From Hugenholtzia roseola DSM 9546 (GTDB lineage Bacteria; Bacteroidota; Bacteroidia; Cytophagales; Bernardetiaceae), in NCBI RefSeq assembly GCF_000422585.1, contig NZ_KE383880.1:224069-288068 (forward strand): a DNA stretch of 64,000 bases, in the 5' to 3' direction. The notes beneath the pieces were generated by a model that was not told where the DNA came from, made no database searches, and saw only the letters and a list, made by a program, of their open reading frames with translations. A program made the position numbers and the translations under genes. Of this stretch, positions 25,098-34,746 are shown piece after piece; position 1 is the stretch's first letter; each line of letters starts with the position of its first letter.

Positions 25098-28073
25098 ATG
25101 AAACCATTTTTGCGTCTTGTTGCGGAAGAATTGTACCAAACAAAAGGCGAAGACCTCGAAAAACTTTACATTGTTTTGCCCTCGCGCCGCGCTTCACTTT
25201 ATTTGAAGGCGCATTTGGCAGATGTGATAACCCACAATATTTTCGCGCCACATATTTTGGCGATAGAAGATTTTGTGTCCCTGCTTACCGAAACTGAAAC
25301 GCTGGATAATACTACTTTGCTTTTTAAATTGTTTCAAAGTTTTAAAAAATTTGATAGACTAACTGGGGAAGGAGAAATACACAGCATGGAGCGTTTTTCG
25401 CCTTTGGGCATGACGCTTTTAATGGACTTCAACGCCATAGACCGCGATTTAGTGGAGGCAAAAGATTTATTTGATTATTTAGATAAAGTAAAATCTATTG
25501 AAAGATGGGCGGAAGAGTTTGGAACAGAAATAGAAATTGACGAGCGAAGCCGTCTTGGAGATTACTACAAGTTTTGGCAAATTGTGTCGCAAACCTATTT
25601 CGACTTTCGCAAGACCTTAGAACGCGAAAAGAAAGCCTATACAGGCTTGATTTTCAGGGAAGTAGCCGAAAATGTGTCCGATTTGGTGGAAGGGCGTGGC
25701 ATCGAGCAAGTTGTTTTTGCAGGCTTCAATAATCTTTTTAAAAGCGAAGAGAAAATTATTCGGAATTTAGAAAAAAGCGGCAAAGCCCTTTGTTTTTGGG
25801 ATATTGACGAATTTTATTTGAAAAATCCTGTGCATGAGGCAGGCAAATATTTTCGTCGTTATCAAGAACAAAAAATAATTAAAAAAGAGCCTCAATTTAT
25901 CAGCAATAGCCTATCTTCTACCCCCAAAACGATACGGGTATTGAGTGTTGCAAATCAGGTTACGCAGGCAAAATTGGCGGGCTTTTTATTAGAAAAAACA
26001 CTAAACGAAATTATTGCACAAAATAAATTTTCGCAGTTTGCACAAAGTAGAAATCATACGGCTATTTTGCTGCCCGACGAGAGCCTACTTTTGCCCATGC
26101 TCTACTCGCTGCCTGAAAGTAGCGCAGGCGTAGATGTGCCAAAGTTGGTTAATATTACCATGGGGGTTTCTTTGAAAAATACACCTTTTTATACGCTTAT
26201 TGCTAATATATTTCAAATGCAGGAAAATATGTTGGTAGATGAGCAGGGCAGAGCCTTAGCGGTTTACCACAAAGATTTGATTCGCCTATTGCAGCACCCT
26301 TATTTGCGCAGCCAAGAAGAAGATGAAAATCCGCCTTTAATTCGTTTGAAAGAAGAAAATTTAGTTTATTTTCCAATAGAAGAATTAAAACAATACAAAA
26401 AGAATGGCTGGTTTTATGGTAGGATATTTGACTATTGGAAAGACGACACCAATCAAGGTTTGTTTTACTTTTTTAATTTAATAGAAGAATTAGCACACCG
26501 TTTGCCCGAACTGCCCGAAGAAAGTTTGGAAAGTGAATATATTTTTGAGTTTTATAAGCTACTCAAACACATAGAAACGCTGCTTCAACTTTATGGCAAT
26601 CTCACGCCCCGACAAGCCGAAAACGAGAGCGAAACAGAAGAAAAAACAAAGGTTTTGGGTGGAAAAAAAGATAATTTACTCTCCTTTAAAGCCTTTAAAA
26701 ATTTCATTTTAGAACTATTGAAAGAACGCCGTATTCCCTTTACAGGTGAGCCGATTGCGCCGATTCAAATCATGGGCATGTTGGAAAGTCGTGCCTTAGA
26801 TTTTGAAAATGTAATCGTCCTTTCTTGCAATGAGGGCGTGCTGCCGCGTGGAAAGGTACTCAATTCCCTGATTCCATTCGAGGTACGGCGCACTTCGGGG
26901 CTGCCCACTTATTCGGAAGACGATTCGGTGTATGCTTACCATTTTTATAGAATTTTACAAAGAGCCAAAAATATTACATTGATTTATTCTACCGATACCG
27001 AGGGAAGCAGAAATGGCGAAAGGAGTCGTTTTATTGCCCAAATTGCAAACGAATTGGCACATCTGCCTCATATTCAATACAGTGAGGAAACCATTAACCT
27101 TTCACTACCTACTCAAAATGTATCGAAATGGCAAGTAGAAAAAGATGAAGTCATACAAAAAAGAGTAGAAACTTACTTGACAGAAAGCGGCATTACGCCC
27201 ACTTATTTGAGCCAGTATTTGGAAGACCCGATGCAGTTTTTTGAAAATAAAGTAGTGGGGTTGGAAAGGAGCAAGGAAGTAGAGGAGGATATGTTACAAA
27301 ATACTTTTGGAACGGTTTTGCACCAAACATTAGAGCTTATTTTTAAACCTTTTATTGGAAAGACTATGGATAAAAGTCAAGTCTATCAAATAAAAGAAAA
27401 TAAAGATGCACTTCACGATTTAGTAGAACTAACGATTAAAGAAGTTGCAGGCGGTTTATTGCAAGATACAGGCAAAAATTTCCTTCTCAAAGAAATTACC
27501 CATTCGCTTGTTCCGCGCTTTTTGGAAAAGCAGGCTGCCGAAACGCCCTTTGTGGTAGTTGGGCTTGAAGCTAATTTTCGCACCCAGATTCCCTTCGTTT
27601 TTAAGGGGAAAAATAAAACGCTCATTTTGAAAGGCACTGCCGACCGCATTGATTTGGACAAAGATGGCGTTTTGCGTGTCATAGACTACAAAACAGGACG
27701 GCTTGACTCTAAGGAACTCAAAGCCGCTACGATTGCGGATTTGGCACAGGGGAAAGCCCCCAAAGCCCTTCAACTTGTGTTGTATAAGTATCTCTTAATC
27801 AGGGCATTAGAAGCAAAACAGGTCTTGCACCTGCCTACCCATTTCGAACTAAAAGAGGATACCCAAATACTCTCTGGCTTTTGGTTTTTTAGGCGTTTGG
27901 GTGATGGCTTTACCTCTTATCAAATAAAAGAAGAAGCTAAAACAATTTCAGGTTTTAAAAAAGAAGTGGAAGATTTAGTAATTTCTATTTCTACCGAAAT
28001 GCTCGATGCAACACTGCCCTTTTCTATCAAAATAGAAACCAAAGAGGAAGCAGAAAACGAAGAAGAATCATAA
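25098..28073 (+). CDS. PD-(D/E)XK nuclease family protein, AddB-like
   Basis: A 991-residue protein resembling the AddB/RecB-like subunit of double-strand break resection enzymes. The N-terminus LEKLYIVLPSRRASLYLKAHL resembles a degenerate helicase motif I region. In the centre, ENVIVLSCNEGVLPRGK and YHFYRILQRAKNITLIYSTD match the inactive helicase core. The C-terminus holds the nuclease: FGTVLHQTLELIF, then GTADRIDLD and VIDYKTG. No AddA helicase gene lies nearby, which is common when the two subunits are unlinked. It ends 18 bp before the RNA methyltransferase gene. Confidence 0.85.
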   Translation: MKPFLRLVAEELYQTKGEDLEKLYIVLPSRRASLYLKAHLADVITHNIFAPHILAIEDFVSLLTETETLDNTTLLFKLFQSFKKFDRLTGEGEIHSMERFSPLGMTLLMDFNAIDRDLVEAKDLFDYLDKVKSIERWAEEFGTEIEIDERSRLGDYYKFWQIVSQTYFDFRKTLEREKKAYTGLIFREVAENVSDLVEGRGIEQVVFAGFNNLFKSEEKIIRNLEKSGKALCFWDIDEFYLKNPVHEAGKYFRRYQEQKIIKKEPQFISNSLSSTPKTIRVLSVANQVTQAKLAGFLLEKTLNEIIAQNKFSQFAQSRNHTAILLPDESLLLPMLYSLPESSAGVDVPKLVNITMGVSLKNTPFYTLIANIFQMQENMLVDEQGRALAVYHKDLIRLLQHPYLRSQEEDENPPLIRLKEENLVYFPIEELKQYKKNGWFYGRIFDYWKDDTNQGLFYFFNLIEELAHRLPELPEESLESEYIFEFYKLLKHIETLLQLYGNLTPRQAENESETEEKTKVLGGKKDNLLSFKAFKNFILELLKERRIPFTGEPIAPIQIMGMLESRALDFENVIVLSCNEGVLPRGKVLNSLIPFEVRRTSGLPTYSEDDSVYAYHFYRILQRAKNITLIYSTDTEGSRNGERSRFIAQIANELAHLPHIQYSEETINLSLPTQNVSKWQVEKDEVIQKRVETYLTESGITPTYLSQYLEDPMQFFENKVVGLERSKEVEEDMLQNTFGTVLHQTLELIFKPFIGKTMDKSQVYQIKENKDALHDLVELTIKEVAGGLLQDTGKNFLLKEITHSLVPRFLEKQAAETPFVVVGLEANFRTQIPFVFKGKNKTLILKGTADRIDLDKDGVLRVIDYKTGRLDSKELKAATIADLAQGKAPKALQLVLYKYLLIRALEAKQVLHLPTHFELKEDTQILSGFWFFRRLGDGFTSYQIKEEAKTISGFKKEVEDLVISISTEMLDATLPFSIKIETKEEAENEEES

Positions 28074-28091
28074 AACAACCCATAAACCGTT

Positions 28092-28880
28092 ATGCTCTCT
28101 AAAAATCAAATCAAAAAAATTCGAGGCTTACAACTCAAAAAAAATAGACAAGCCGAAGGACTCTTTTTAGTAGAAGGAGCTAAAATTTTGGAGGAACTTC
28201 TTGCGACGGCAAACACAGAAGACTGGGTAGGCACGTATCAAATAGACAAACTTTGGATTACAGAGCAATTTGCTTCTAAAAACAAAAGGCAATTAGACGC
28301 GCTTTCTACGCTTGCTTGGGAGCTGGCAGACGAACAAAGTTTGATACAAGCAGGCACTTTACAGAGCAATAATGCAGGCATTGCCACCATTCGCTTTTTG
28401 AAGCCTTCGCTCTCTAAAAGCACTCAACTAATTGAAAAAGAAGGACTTACGCTTGTCTTAGACGATTTGAAAGACCCCGGTAATTTGGGTACTATCATTC
28501 GTCTTGCGGATTGGTATGGCATCAAACAGTTATTTTGTTCGCCCGAAACAGTGGATTGTTTTAATCCGAAAGTAGTCGCCGCCTCTATGGGTTCGCTTTT
28601 TAGAGTACAAATACAATACTGTGATTTATCTAATTTTTTGGCACAATATAAAAATAAAATTCCTATCTATGCTGCCGTTTTAAAGGGTCAGAATGTGCAT
28701 CATACGCCTATGGCGGCGCAGGGCTTGCTGCTAATAGGCAGCGAATCGCATGGCGTAAATCCCGACTTGCTACCTTTGGTAGATGTGCCGCTCACCATAC
28801 CGCGTTTTGGAAAGGCGGAATCTTTGAACGCTGCCATTGCCACAGCCATTTTGATAGATAATTGGCGAAAAGGCGTATAA
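28092..28880 (+). CDS. TrmH/SpoU-family rRNA or tRNA 2'-O-methyltransferase
   Basis: A 262-residue protein with an N-terminal SpoU substrate-binding domain (LSKNQIKKIRGLQLKKNRQAEGLFLVEGAK) and a SPOUT knotted catalytic domain: motif 1 DPGNLGTIIRLADW, motif 2 LLIGSESHGV and motif 3 IPRFGKAESLNAAIATAI. Such enzymes methylate ribose 2'-OH groups using S-adenosylmethionine; the target nucleotide cannot be named. It follows the AddB-like gene by 18 bp, probably in one transcript. Confidence 0.92.
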   Translation: MLSKNQIKKIRGLQLKKNRQAEGLFLVEGAKILEELLATANTEDWVGTYQIDKLWITEQFASKNKRQLDALSTLAWELADEQSLIQAGTLQSNNAGIATIRFLKPSLSKSTQLIEKEGLTLVLDDLKDPGNLGTIIRLADWYGIKQLFCSPETVDCFNPKVVAASMGSLFRVQIQYCDLSNFLAQYKNKIPIYAAVLKGQNVHHTPMAAQGLLLIGSESHGVNPDLLPLVDVPLTIPRFGKAESLNAAIATAILIDNWRKGV

Positions 28881-29020
28881 AATTTAGATGCAATTTTTTA
28901 CAAAAAATTTACGATTTTTTAGCTTGTTTAAAACTATTTTTTGATAAAATACGAATTTTAAAAGCAAATTTTCCGTCGTTTTATCTCAAAAAAGTGCTTT
29001 CTAAAAACTTAAACGAAATA

Positions 29021-29041
29021 GGACAAGGCTCTGCCTTGTCC
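29021..29041. repeat. R1 core palindrome fragment between convergent genes
   Basis: GGACAAGGC and GCCTTGTCC form a 9-bp hairpin like the R1 core. The rest of R1 is absent. It lies between two convergent genes and could serve as a transcription stop. Confidence 0.5.
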
Positions 29042-29051
29042 CTTGTCAAAT

Positions 29052-29843
29052 CTATTTTTTGATGCTTTCTCCAATTTGCACCAAAATTTGATTTAATTCT
29101 TCGGTGCTATTCGCCTGAAAGAAAGAACCACCTGTTAGCTCGGATATTTTAATTAAAAATTTATCTTGATAGGTATTTTCTACCGAAATTTCGTTGTTGT
29201 TCGCATCAAGCATCTGAACTGTTTGGTTCGTGCCAATGCCCACACAAAAGACTTTCAACTCTTTCTGACGCGCCAAACGGACGGCGTTGGTCAGGATGTC
29301 TGGTTCTTCGTTATCGCCACCGTCGCTTAGTAAAATCAAATTTTCGTTGGTAGCACCGATGGCATCATACTCTTTAATTGCCAAATCGAGGGCTTCGCCC
29401 AATGCCGTACCTGTGCCTTGCAGGGTATTAACGGTTACAGATTTTACTTTTTCATTAAAACTTTGAATAGAAAAAGTATCCGAAGCAGTTAGCGGAATAA
29501 GGGTTTTTGCCTCCTCGCCTACGATAATGACCCCAATTCGAAACTGTGGATAAGTTTCGTTGAAGGTCATCAGGGCGTTTTTAGCCGCCTCCAATCGAGT
29601 AGGCTCAAAATCTTGCCCTTTCATAAAAGCCGACACATCAAGGGCAACGACAATGTCTGTGCGAATATCAGTTTCGTCAAACTCTTGTGCCAAGACTGCA
29701 TCAGGCAAAAAGACCATAAAGGCAAGCAAAAGTGTAAAAACAGTTGCTATTTTTTTACAAAATGAGAACAAAAAATAATGATGAGATTGCATATTTGAAA
29801 AGAGGATTAGGATATGATTAGAGTAAAAAAGTTTTTTTATCAT
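29052..29843 (-). CDS. Exported von Willebrand factor A domain protein
   Basis: A 263-residue protein; an internal start at residue 18 is equally possible and gives a shorter signal peptide. The signal segment is KIATVFTLLLAFMVFLPDAVLAQ. A single VWA domain follows: IVVALDVSAF (the MIDAS motif DxSxS has F73 in the last position), GTALGEALDLAI with the MIDAS Thr region, and ILLSDGGDNEEPD. VWA domains bind partner proteins through a metal. The genes usually seen with Bat-type VWA proteins are absent, so its role is unclear. Confidence 0.82.
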   Translation of the reverse strand: MIKKLFYSNHILILFSNMQSHHYFLFSFCKKIATVFTLLLAFMVFLPDAVLAQEFDETDIRTDIVVALDVSAFMKGQDFEPTRLEAAKNALMTFNETYPQFRIGVIIVGEEAKTLIPLTASDTFSIQSFNEKVKSVTVNTLQGTGTALGEALDLAIKEYDAIGATNENLILLSDGGDNEEPDILTNAVRLARQKELKVFCVGIGTNQTVQMLDANNNEISVENTYQDKFLIKISELTGGSFFQANSTEELNQILVQIGESIKK

Positions 29844-29921
29844 TTTAAAGATTAACAGAAATCTTCGTGTTTAGTAGCCTTCAAAAATAATGCTAACTAT
29901 CCAAAAAGCCAAAGAAAGGGC

Positions 29922-30371
29922 TTACTGTTCATTATTTTTCAAGAAATCGGCTAAGGCTTCCAACTTTTTACGGAGTTGCTCTACATCGTGTTCCTTTTTT
30001 TGGGTTGTAATTTTTTTGGAAATGACAACTTGGTTTCCATTTGCTTCCTGTTTGATGATGCTGATAAGAGTGGTAGGCGATTGGGGTGCGTCTGTTTTTT
30101 CTTTTTCGTCTGCCTGCTTTTCTTCCTGCGAAGCATTGTACGGCTGACTTTTCTGCGCCTGCTCTTTCTCCTCTTGTTTTTCTTGGGTTTGTTTTTTTAT
30201 AGGCTCTGCCTGCCCTTTTTCTTTTTGTGTAAAAGGCTCATAATCAAGCCTTTGTGCCTGCTGATATACATAGTGCGCCACTTTTTGCCAAAGGGCAGCG
30301 GAAAGCTCTACGCCCACAAATTCGTCTGCTTCGTTGGTAAGAATATGAATATGTGTGTCTTTTGTTTTCAT
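29922..30371 (-). CDS. Small charged hypothetical protein
   Basis: A 149-residue protein starting MKTKDTHIHILTNEADEF; an upstream ATG at 30470 would add 33 hydrophobic residues from AT-rich DNA that look non-coding. Residues 1-45 appear folded (HIHILTNEADEFVGVELSAALWQKV), the middle is a disordered stretch of E, K and Q, and the end is a short coiled coil (EQLRKKLEALADFLKN). I recognise no family. It lies downstream of the FKBP gene on the same strand. Confidence 0.6.
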   Translation of the reverse strand: MKTKDTHIHILTNEADEFVGVELSAALWQKVAHYVYQQAQRLDYEPFTQKEKGQAEPIKKQTQEKQEEKEQAQKSQPYNASQEEKQADEKEKTDAPQSPTTLISIIKQEANGNQVVISKKITTQKKEHDVEQLRKKLEALADFLKNNEQ

Positions 30372-30473
30372 TTTCGTATCAAAAAATTTAAAAAAAACTT
30401 TGTCAAAGTAAATAGCACTTTGACAAAGTTGAGTGATTTTGTGGTTGTTCAAAAACAAACGAAATGCCACAGC

Positions 30474-30941
30474 CTACCAATCGGGCAATAAGTCGGCTGC
30501 ATTTTCTTTGTTGATGCTCACCAAAGCGATTTTGAAAATAAGCGTTTTTCCTGCTAAATCGTGATTGGCATCAAGAAGAATAGAAGTTGCGGAAACCTCC
30601 GTTACGCGGACGGGAAACTGTCTGCCGTCGGGGGTATTGAGCGCAAGCTGGTCGCCTACTTCGGGGTGCAAATCGGGCGGCAAGTCCTGACGTGGCACCT
30701 CGATAAAGCGATTCGGGTCTACGTCGCCATACGCCATAGCAGGCGGCAAGGTAATGGTTTTCTTTTCGCCCAAAGTCATGCCCAAGACGGCATGGTCAAA
30801 ACCCGGAATCATTTGCCCTGCACCTGCGGTAAATTCCAAAGGCTGCTTGCGCGGGATAGACGAATCGAAGATAGTGCCGTCTTCTAACGAGCCTTCATAA
30901 TGTACGGCAATTAAATCGCCTTCCTTAACAGTAATAGACAT
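30474..30941 (-). CDS. FKBP-type peptidyl-prolyl isomerase, SlyD-like
   Basis: A 155-residue protein from MSITVKEGDLIAVHYEG; an upstream ATG at 30992 gives a non-conserved extension. The FKBP core is complete: EDGTIFDSS, PLEFTAGAGQMIPGFDHAVLGMTLGEKK, and an inserted flap domain of the SlyD type (AYGDVDPNRFIEVPRQDLPPDL to VTEVSATSILLDANHDLAGKTLIF). It should assist folding around proline bonds in the cytoplasm. The metal-binding His-rich SlyD tail is missing. Confidence 0.92.
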   Translation of the reverse strand: MSITVKEGDLIAVHYEGSLEDGTIFDSSIPRKQPLEFTAGAGQMIPGFDHAVLGMTLGEKKTITLPPAMAYGDVDPNRFIEVPRQDLPPDLHPEVGDQLALNTPDGRQFPVRVTEVSATSILLDANHDLAGKTLIFKIALVSINKENAADLLPDW

Positions 30942-31199
30942 ATCACAAAATTTAAAAATGAATAAAACAAGAGCGTAGTGTTGGTGAATCAATGCATGAG
31001 AAGGCTTATCTTGCTAAAAGACTGATTTTGAGGCGATTAAACCCTTTTTTAGAAAGATTTTGAAAACTGCTCACAAATAGATTTGAAGCAAAGCCGCATC
31101 AAGTAACCCAACAAATGTAGGTATTTTTGAGCAAAAACGAAAATTTGAGCCAAACCAAAAGGTGCAGAAAGGGCAGTTCTGACCTCTCCAAAACGAGTC

Positions 31200-32171
31200 T
31201 TAAAGGCTTAGAATACGCATCATATCGAGTAAATCTTGGGGCTGTTCTTTTTTGCCCTTTATACAAGTTTCGAAAGGCGATAAGACAATTTTATTCGCAA
31301 CCTCTCCTGCCATGACACAACGATGTCCCTTTAAAAGAGCCTCTGTCGCAGCCACTCCAAGCCTACTTCCCAATAGCCTATCTGCTGCCGTAGGTGAGCC
31401 GCCGCGCTGCACATGTCCAATATTGGTTACACGAAAGTTAAAATCAGGGATAAACTTTTGCACCTTTTCGGCTAAAATTTGCGCATTTCCAAGTGGGTCG
31501 CCTTCCGCTACCACAATGATAAGCGAAGTTTTGGCTTTTTCCAACATACCCCTAATGATTTGGACAACCTCCTCGATGGTTGTTTCCACTTCGGGTAGCA
31601 TCACAATTTCAGCTCCGCCCCCTACCCCTGTCCAAAGGGCTATATCTCCACAATGCCTGCCCATTACTTCTATAAAAAAGCCGCGCTGCAAAGAATGAGC
31701 GGTATCGCGAATTTTGTCGATGGCATCTAAGGCGGTATTAACGGCTGTATCGAAGCCAATGGTGAAGTCTGTACCTGCCAAATCGTTGTCTATCGTACCG
31801 GGTGCGCCCACAATCGGCACGCCAAACTCTTGTGAAAAGACCTGCGCTCCCGTAAGTGTCCCTTCGCCTCCAATCGCTACCAAGCCCTCGATGCCTGCCT
31901 TTTGCAAATTTTCAAAGGCTTGTTTGCGAAATTCATAATCTAAAAAGGATTTGCTGCGTGCCGTTTTCAGGATAGTGCCGCCCTTTTGGATAATATTGCT
32001 CACATCACGCGAATGTAACGGTGTGAAATCGCCCTCCACTAAGCCATTGTAGCCGCGATAAATGCCGACGACTTCCACTTGATGGTAGAGTGCAGTGCGT
32101 ACTACGGCACGAATACAGGCATTCATACCGGGCGCGTCGCCGCCAGAGGTGAGGACTGCTATTTTTTTCAT
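31200..32171 (-). CDS. pfkA: ATP-dependent 6-phosphofructokinase
   Basis: A 323-residue glycolytic enzyme converting fructose 6-phosphate to the 1,6-bisphosphate. The ATP-binding start KKIAVLTSGGDAPGMNACIR is followed by GGEGTLTGA (101-109) and the catalytic PGTIDND (124-130). Gly in GGEG and in PGTIDND, rather than Asp and Lys, indicates ATP rather than pyrophosphate as donor; the Glu replacing the usual Asp in GGDG is a conservative variant. It follows the universal stress gene by 35 bp, so the two are probably one operon. Confidence 0.95.
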   Translation of the reverse strand: MKKIAVLTSGGDAPGMNACIRAVVRTALYHQVEVVGIYRGYNGLVEGDFTPLHSRDVSNIIQKGGTILKTARSKSFLDYEFRKQAFENLQKAGIEGLVAIGGEGTLTGAQVFSQEFGVPIVGAPGTIDNDLAGTDFTIGFDTAVNTALDAIDKIRDTAHSLQRGFFIEVMGRHCGDIALWTGVGGGAEIVMLPEVETTIEEVVQIIRGMLEKAKTSLIIVVAEGDPLGNAQILAEKVQKFIPDFNFRVTNIGHVQRGGSPTAADRLLGSRLGVAATEALLKGHRCVMAGEVANKIVLSPFETCIKGKKEQPQDLLDMMRILSL

Positions 32172-32206
32172 AGTTTTTTCATAATTTTAGTTGGGATAGA
32201 TTATTT

Positions 32207-33070
32207 CTACTTTTGTTTTAAAATCAAAATAGGAACTTGGCTATGAAAAGTCATCTCTTTGGTGCGGCTACGATGCCAGATATTTTCGAAAAAGCCACGC
32301 TGTTTTCTATACATCACCAAAATATCGATGGGCTGATGCTCCAAATACTCATCTATACCTGCGCGAAGGCTCTTTTCCGTTATCAAAACGAAGTCTAATT
32401 GGGCAGGGGTGAAAGTAAATTGTGTTTCGAGGGCATCTAATTTTTGCGCGTCCGCCAAAATGTTCTCCTCATCGGGGCTTACGTGCAGATAGGTGAGCTT
32501 GGCATTTAGCTTTTGGGCTAAAAAGCTCACAATTTCTACGCCTTTGGGGTCGGCTTGGGCAAAATCACCTGCATAGACAATATTTTCCCAACCCTCGAAA
32601 CGCGCTGCTTCAGGCACTACCAAAATGGAAATGGGGGCTTTTTCTACCATATCCGCCGTAGTGCTGCCCATAAAGATACGCTCTACTGCACCTTTGCCCT
32701 TCGTACCCATGACCAAAAGCGTGATGTCGGCATTATTTTTCAAAATCTCTATGACGCGCTCTTCGGTATTGCCGTAAGTGATACTTGGCTCTATTTCCAC
32801 TACACTTTGTCCCTCGCTGGAAGGCTCCGTTTGGTGTGCAAAACCGCTATATTTAGCGGCTAATTCCTGTATCTTTTGGGCGGCTTCGGCTTCTTTTTCG
32901 TGATACAGTTTATCAGAGAGATAGGCGTTGTTTGCCGAAGAGATTACTTTTTCTACGTTATGATGCAAAATGATATGACTTCCCAATAGTTGCGAAAGAC
33001 TTACCGCATACGCTAAGGCACGCTCGGCATATTCTGAAAAATCAGTAGGAACAAGCAAATAAGCAGGCAT
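32207..33070 (-). CDS. Universal stress protein with two tandem UspA domains
   Basis: A 287-residue protein. Domain 1 starts LLVPTDFSEYAERALAYAVSL and has the ATP-binding motif MGTKGKGAVERIFMGSTT; domain 2 (from about residue 155, NIVYAGDFAQ) lacks the glycine motif, so only the first half should bind nucleotide. UspA proteins act in stress survival and energy limitation. It is the first gene of a likely usp-pfkA operon with its own promoter. Confidence 0.9.
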   Translation of the reverse strand: MPAYLLVPTDFSEYAERALAYAVSLSQLLGSHIILHHNVEKVISSANNAYLSDKLYHEKEAEAAQKIQELAAKYSGFAHQTEPSSEGQSVVEIEPSITYGNTEERVIEILKNNADITLLVMGTKGKGAVERIFMGSTTADMVEKAPISILVVPEAARFEGWENIVYAGDFAQADPKGVEIVSFLAQKLNAKLTYLHVSPDEENILADAQKLDALETQFTFTPAQLDFVLITEKSLRAGIDEYLEHQPIDILVMYRKQRGFFENIWHRSRTKEMTFHSQVPILILKQK

Positions 33071-33151
33071 GAGAATAATTTTAGTTTGAAAAAAGATTTG
33101 TTAGGCGAATGGAAAGCATAGAAAGGCGATATTTTGCCTTTCCAAACTGAC

Positions 33152-33182
33152 GAAAGGTACGTTTTTTTTATCAAATTGTCAA
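33152..33182 (-). promoter_or_regulatory. Promoter of the usp-pfkA operon
   Basis: On the minus strand: -33 TTG (33180-33182), 20 bp, then TACCTTTC (33152-33159), one mismatch from the consensus. It is about 80 bp before the start codon. Confidence 0.5.
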
Positions 33183-33247
33183 GGCGCGTGTGAAAAGTAG
33201 AACAGACCGAATAACGGACAAGACGGCAGTCTATGCCCTGTCTTTTG

Positions 33248-33417
33248 CAGAAATGTTAAGTTCTGTGAAAAGCCTTGTTTTATCAAATTTGACACGAAAT
33301 AAAATTTGGGCTAAACCCTATTTTTGGGGCTAAAAAAACTTTTTTGTTTCCATCTCACTGCGGACAAGGCATGCCTTGTCCCTACATTTGAATCTGATTT
33401 TTAGAATTTAACGTCAT
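33248..33417 (-). mobile_element. R1 element, full copy upstream of the CNNM gene
   Basis: About 170 bp, reverse orientation: CAGAAATGTTAAGTTCTGTG at the left, AGAATTTAACGTCATT at the right, and GGACAAGGCATGCCTTGTCC in the core. The flanks share TCTTTTG but no clean duplication. Confidence 0.78.
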
Positions 33418-33425
33418 TCCCCTCT

Positions 33426-33458
33426 TTTGTAGGCTATTGATAAGTTTTGCTATCTTTG
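33426..33458 (+). promoter_or_regulatory. Promoter of the CNNM/CBS gene
   Basis: TTTG (33426-33429), 21 bp, then TATCTTTG (33451-33458). The start codon is 71 bp downstream. Confidence 0.65.
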
Positions 33459-33528
33459 CCTTGTTTTTATGCCTACTTGTGCCTATCCTGTTACAATTTT
33501 TTAAAACTTTCCACTCTCTTTCTACGCC

Positions 33529-34596
33529 ATGGTCTTACTTCTGGTATATCTTTTCATTGCCCTTTTCACTTCTTTTTTATGTTCAATTTTAGAAGCAGTC
33601 TTGCTTTCCGCGCCCATTCCCTATCTGAAATCGCGTGCCGAACAGGGGCAGGAAAGTGCCAAGACCTTATTAGAGCTAAAAGAAGACGTAGATAAGCCCC
33701 TTTCTGCCATTCTTTCGCTCAATACCATTGCCCATACCGTTGGGGCGGCAGGTGTGGGAGCGCAAGCAAATATCGTTTTTGGAGAAGCCTACTTCGGTAT
33801 CGTTTCGGCAGTGCTGACGATTCTGATTTTGGTCGTTACTGAAATTATACCCAAGACCATTGGCGCAAATTACAACAAGGAATTAGTCGGTTTTGCTTCC
33901 AAAAGCATCAAATTTATGATTTTGCTAACCTACCCTTTGGTAAAAGTTTCTGCCGTCCTGACCAAACTTTTAGCGCGTGACGAAAAAGTGCCTACCGTTA
34001 GTCGTGAGGAAATTTCTACCTTAGCCACTATTGGCACACAAGAAGGCATTTTCGCCGATAAGGAAAATAAAATCATTCAGAATCTTATTCGCCTCAAACA
34101 CATCAAACTTGCCGAAATCATGACTCCGCGCATTGTCTTGGTAATGGCAGAGGAAAAGATGAGCCTCGCTGATTTTTTGAAAAATAAAGACTTTCTGCAT
34201 TTTTCGCGTATCCCCATTTTTGCAGAAAACAACCGCGACCACATTACGGGCTATGTTTTTAGGGAATTAGTCTTCGAAAAATTAGCCGAAGACGAATTTG
34301 ACCTAACCCTACACGACATCAAGCGCGACATCCTTACCTTTTCGGGTCAGACCAATCTCTTTACTGCTTGGGAGGAAATGTTGGCGCGAAAAGAACACAT
34401 TTCACTTATCTTAGATGAATACGGCGGCGTTGATGGTATCGTGAGTTTGGAAGATATTATCGAATCGCTCTTGGGCTTCGAAATTATAGACGAAAAGGAT
34501 ACCATTGCCGATATGCAACAATACGCCTTAGAAAGGTGGAAAAATAAGCAAAAAAAGTATCAAATTTTAAAATCAGATGAACCCAAACAAGAGTAA
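33529..34596 (+). CDS. CNNM-domain and CBS-domain membrane protein (HlyC/CorC-like)
   Basis: A 355-residue protein. The N-terminal CNNM (DUF21) membrane domain has three to four helices (LVYLFIALFTSFLCSILEAVLLS, LSLNTIAHTVGAAGVGAQA, VLTILILVVTEIIPKTIG). A pair of CBS domains follows: EIMTPRIVLVMAEEKMSLADFL and ISLILDEYGGVDGIVSLEDIIESLLG. The C-terminal transporter-associated domain common in CorC proteins is absent. The family is tied to magnesium or cobalt transport; the actual ion is not predictable. Confidence 0.88.
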   Translation: MVLLLVYLFIALFTSFLCSILEAVLLSAPIPYLKSRAEQGQESAKTLLELKEDVDKPLSAILSLNTIAHTVGAAGVGAQANIVFGEAYFGIVSAVLTILILVVTEIIPKTIGANYNKELVGFASKSIKFMILLTYPLVKVSAVLTKLLARDEKVPTVSREEISTLATIGTQEGIFADKENKIIQNLIRLKHIKLAEIMTPRIVLVMAEEKMSLADFLKNKDFLHFSRIPIFAENNRDHITGYVFRELVFEKLAEDEFDLTLHDIKRDILTFSGQTNLFTAWEEMLARKEHISLILDEYGGVDGIVSLEDIIESLLGFEIIDEKDTIADMQQYALERWKNKQKKYQILKSDEPKQE

Positions 34597-34632
34597 GTTT
34601 TGGGCGCAAGCCCCATTTGAACAAATAAAGAC

Positions 34633-34663
34633 TTGAATGTTACGAAATAATTACATAACTTTG
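34633..34663 (+). promoter_or_regulatory. Promoter of the CHAD gene
   Basis: TTG (34633-34635), 20 bp, then TAACTTTG (34656-34663). The start codon is about 84 bp downstream. Confidence 0.6.
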
Positions 34664-34746
34664 TAGGGTACGCAAAATGAGCCTGCCTATCTGCTCTTTT
34701 TCCTACCTCCTTTTTTTCAAATTCTGGTCTTTTAGATTTTTCAAAC

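Larger units (their letters stand above)
33071..33528. other. Divergent intergenic region with an R1 element and two promoters
   Basis: 458 bp between usp and the CNNM gene. It holds a promoter for each gene and an R1 copy in between, plus a second partial R1 core near 33215-33243. No gene is seen. Confidence 0.7.

Noticed and set aside
29976..30491. Plus-strand open frame of 171 residues, rich in F, L and C
   Set aside because: It is opposite the K/E/Q-rich protein at 29922-30371, whose complement reads as F, L and C.
33426..33528. Upstream in-frame ATG at 33468 as an earlier start
   Set aside because: Frame ends quickly in a stop; the CNNM protein starts at 33529.
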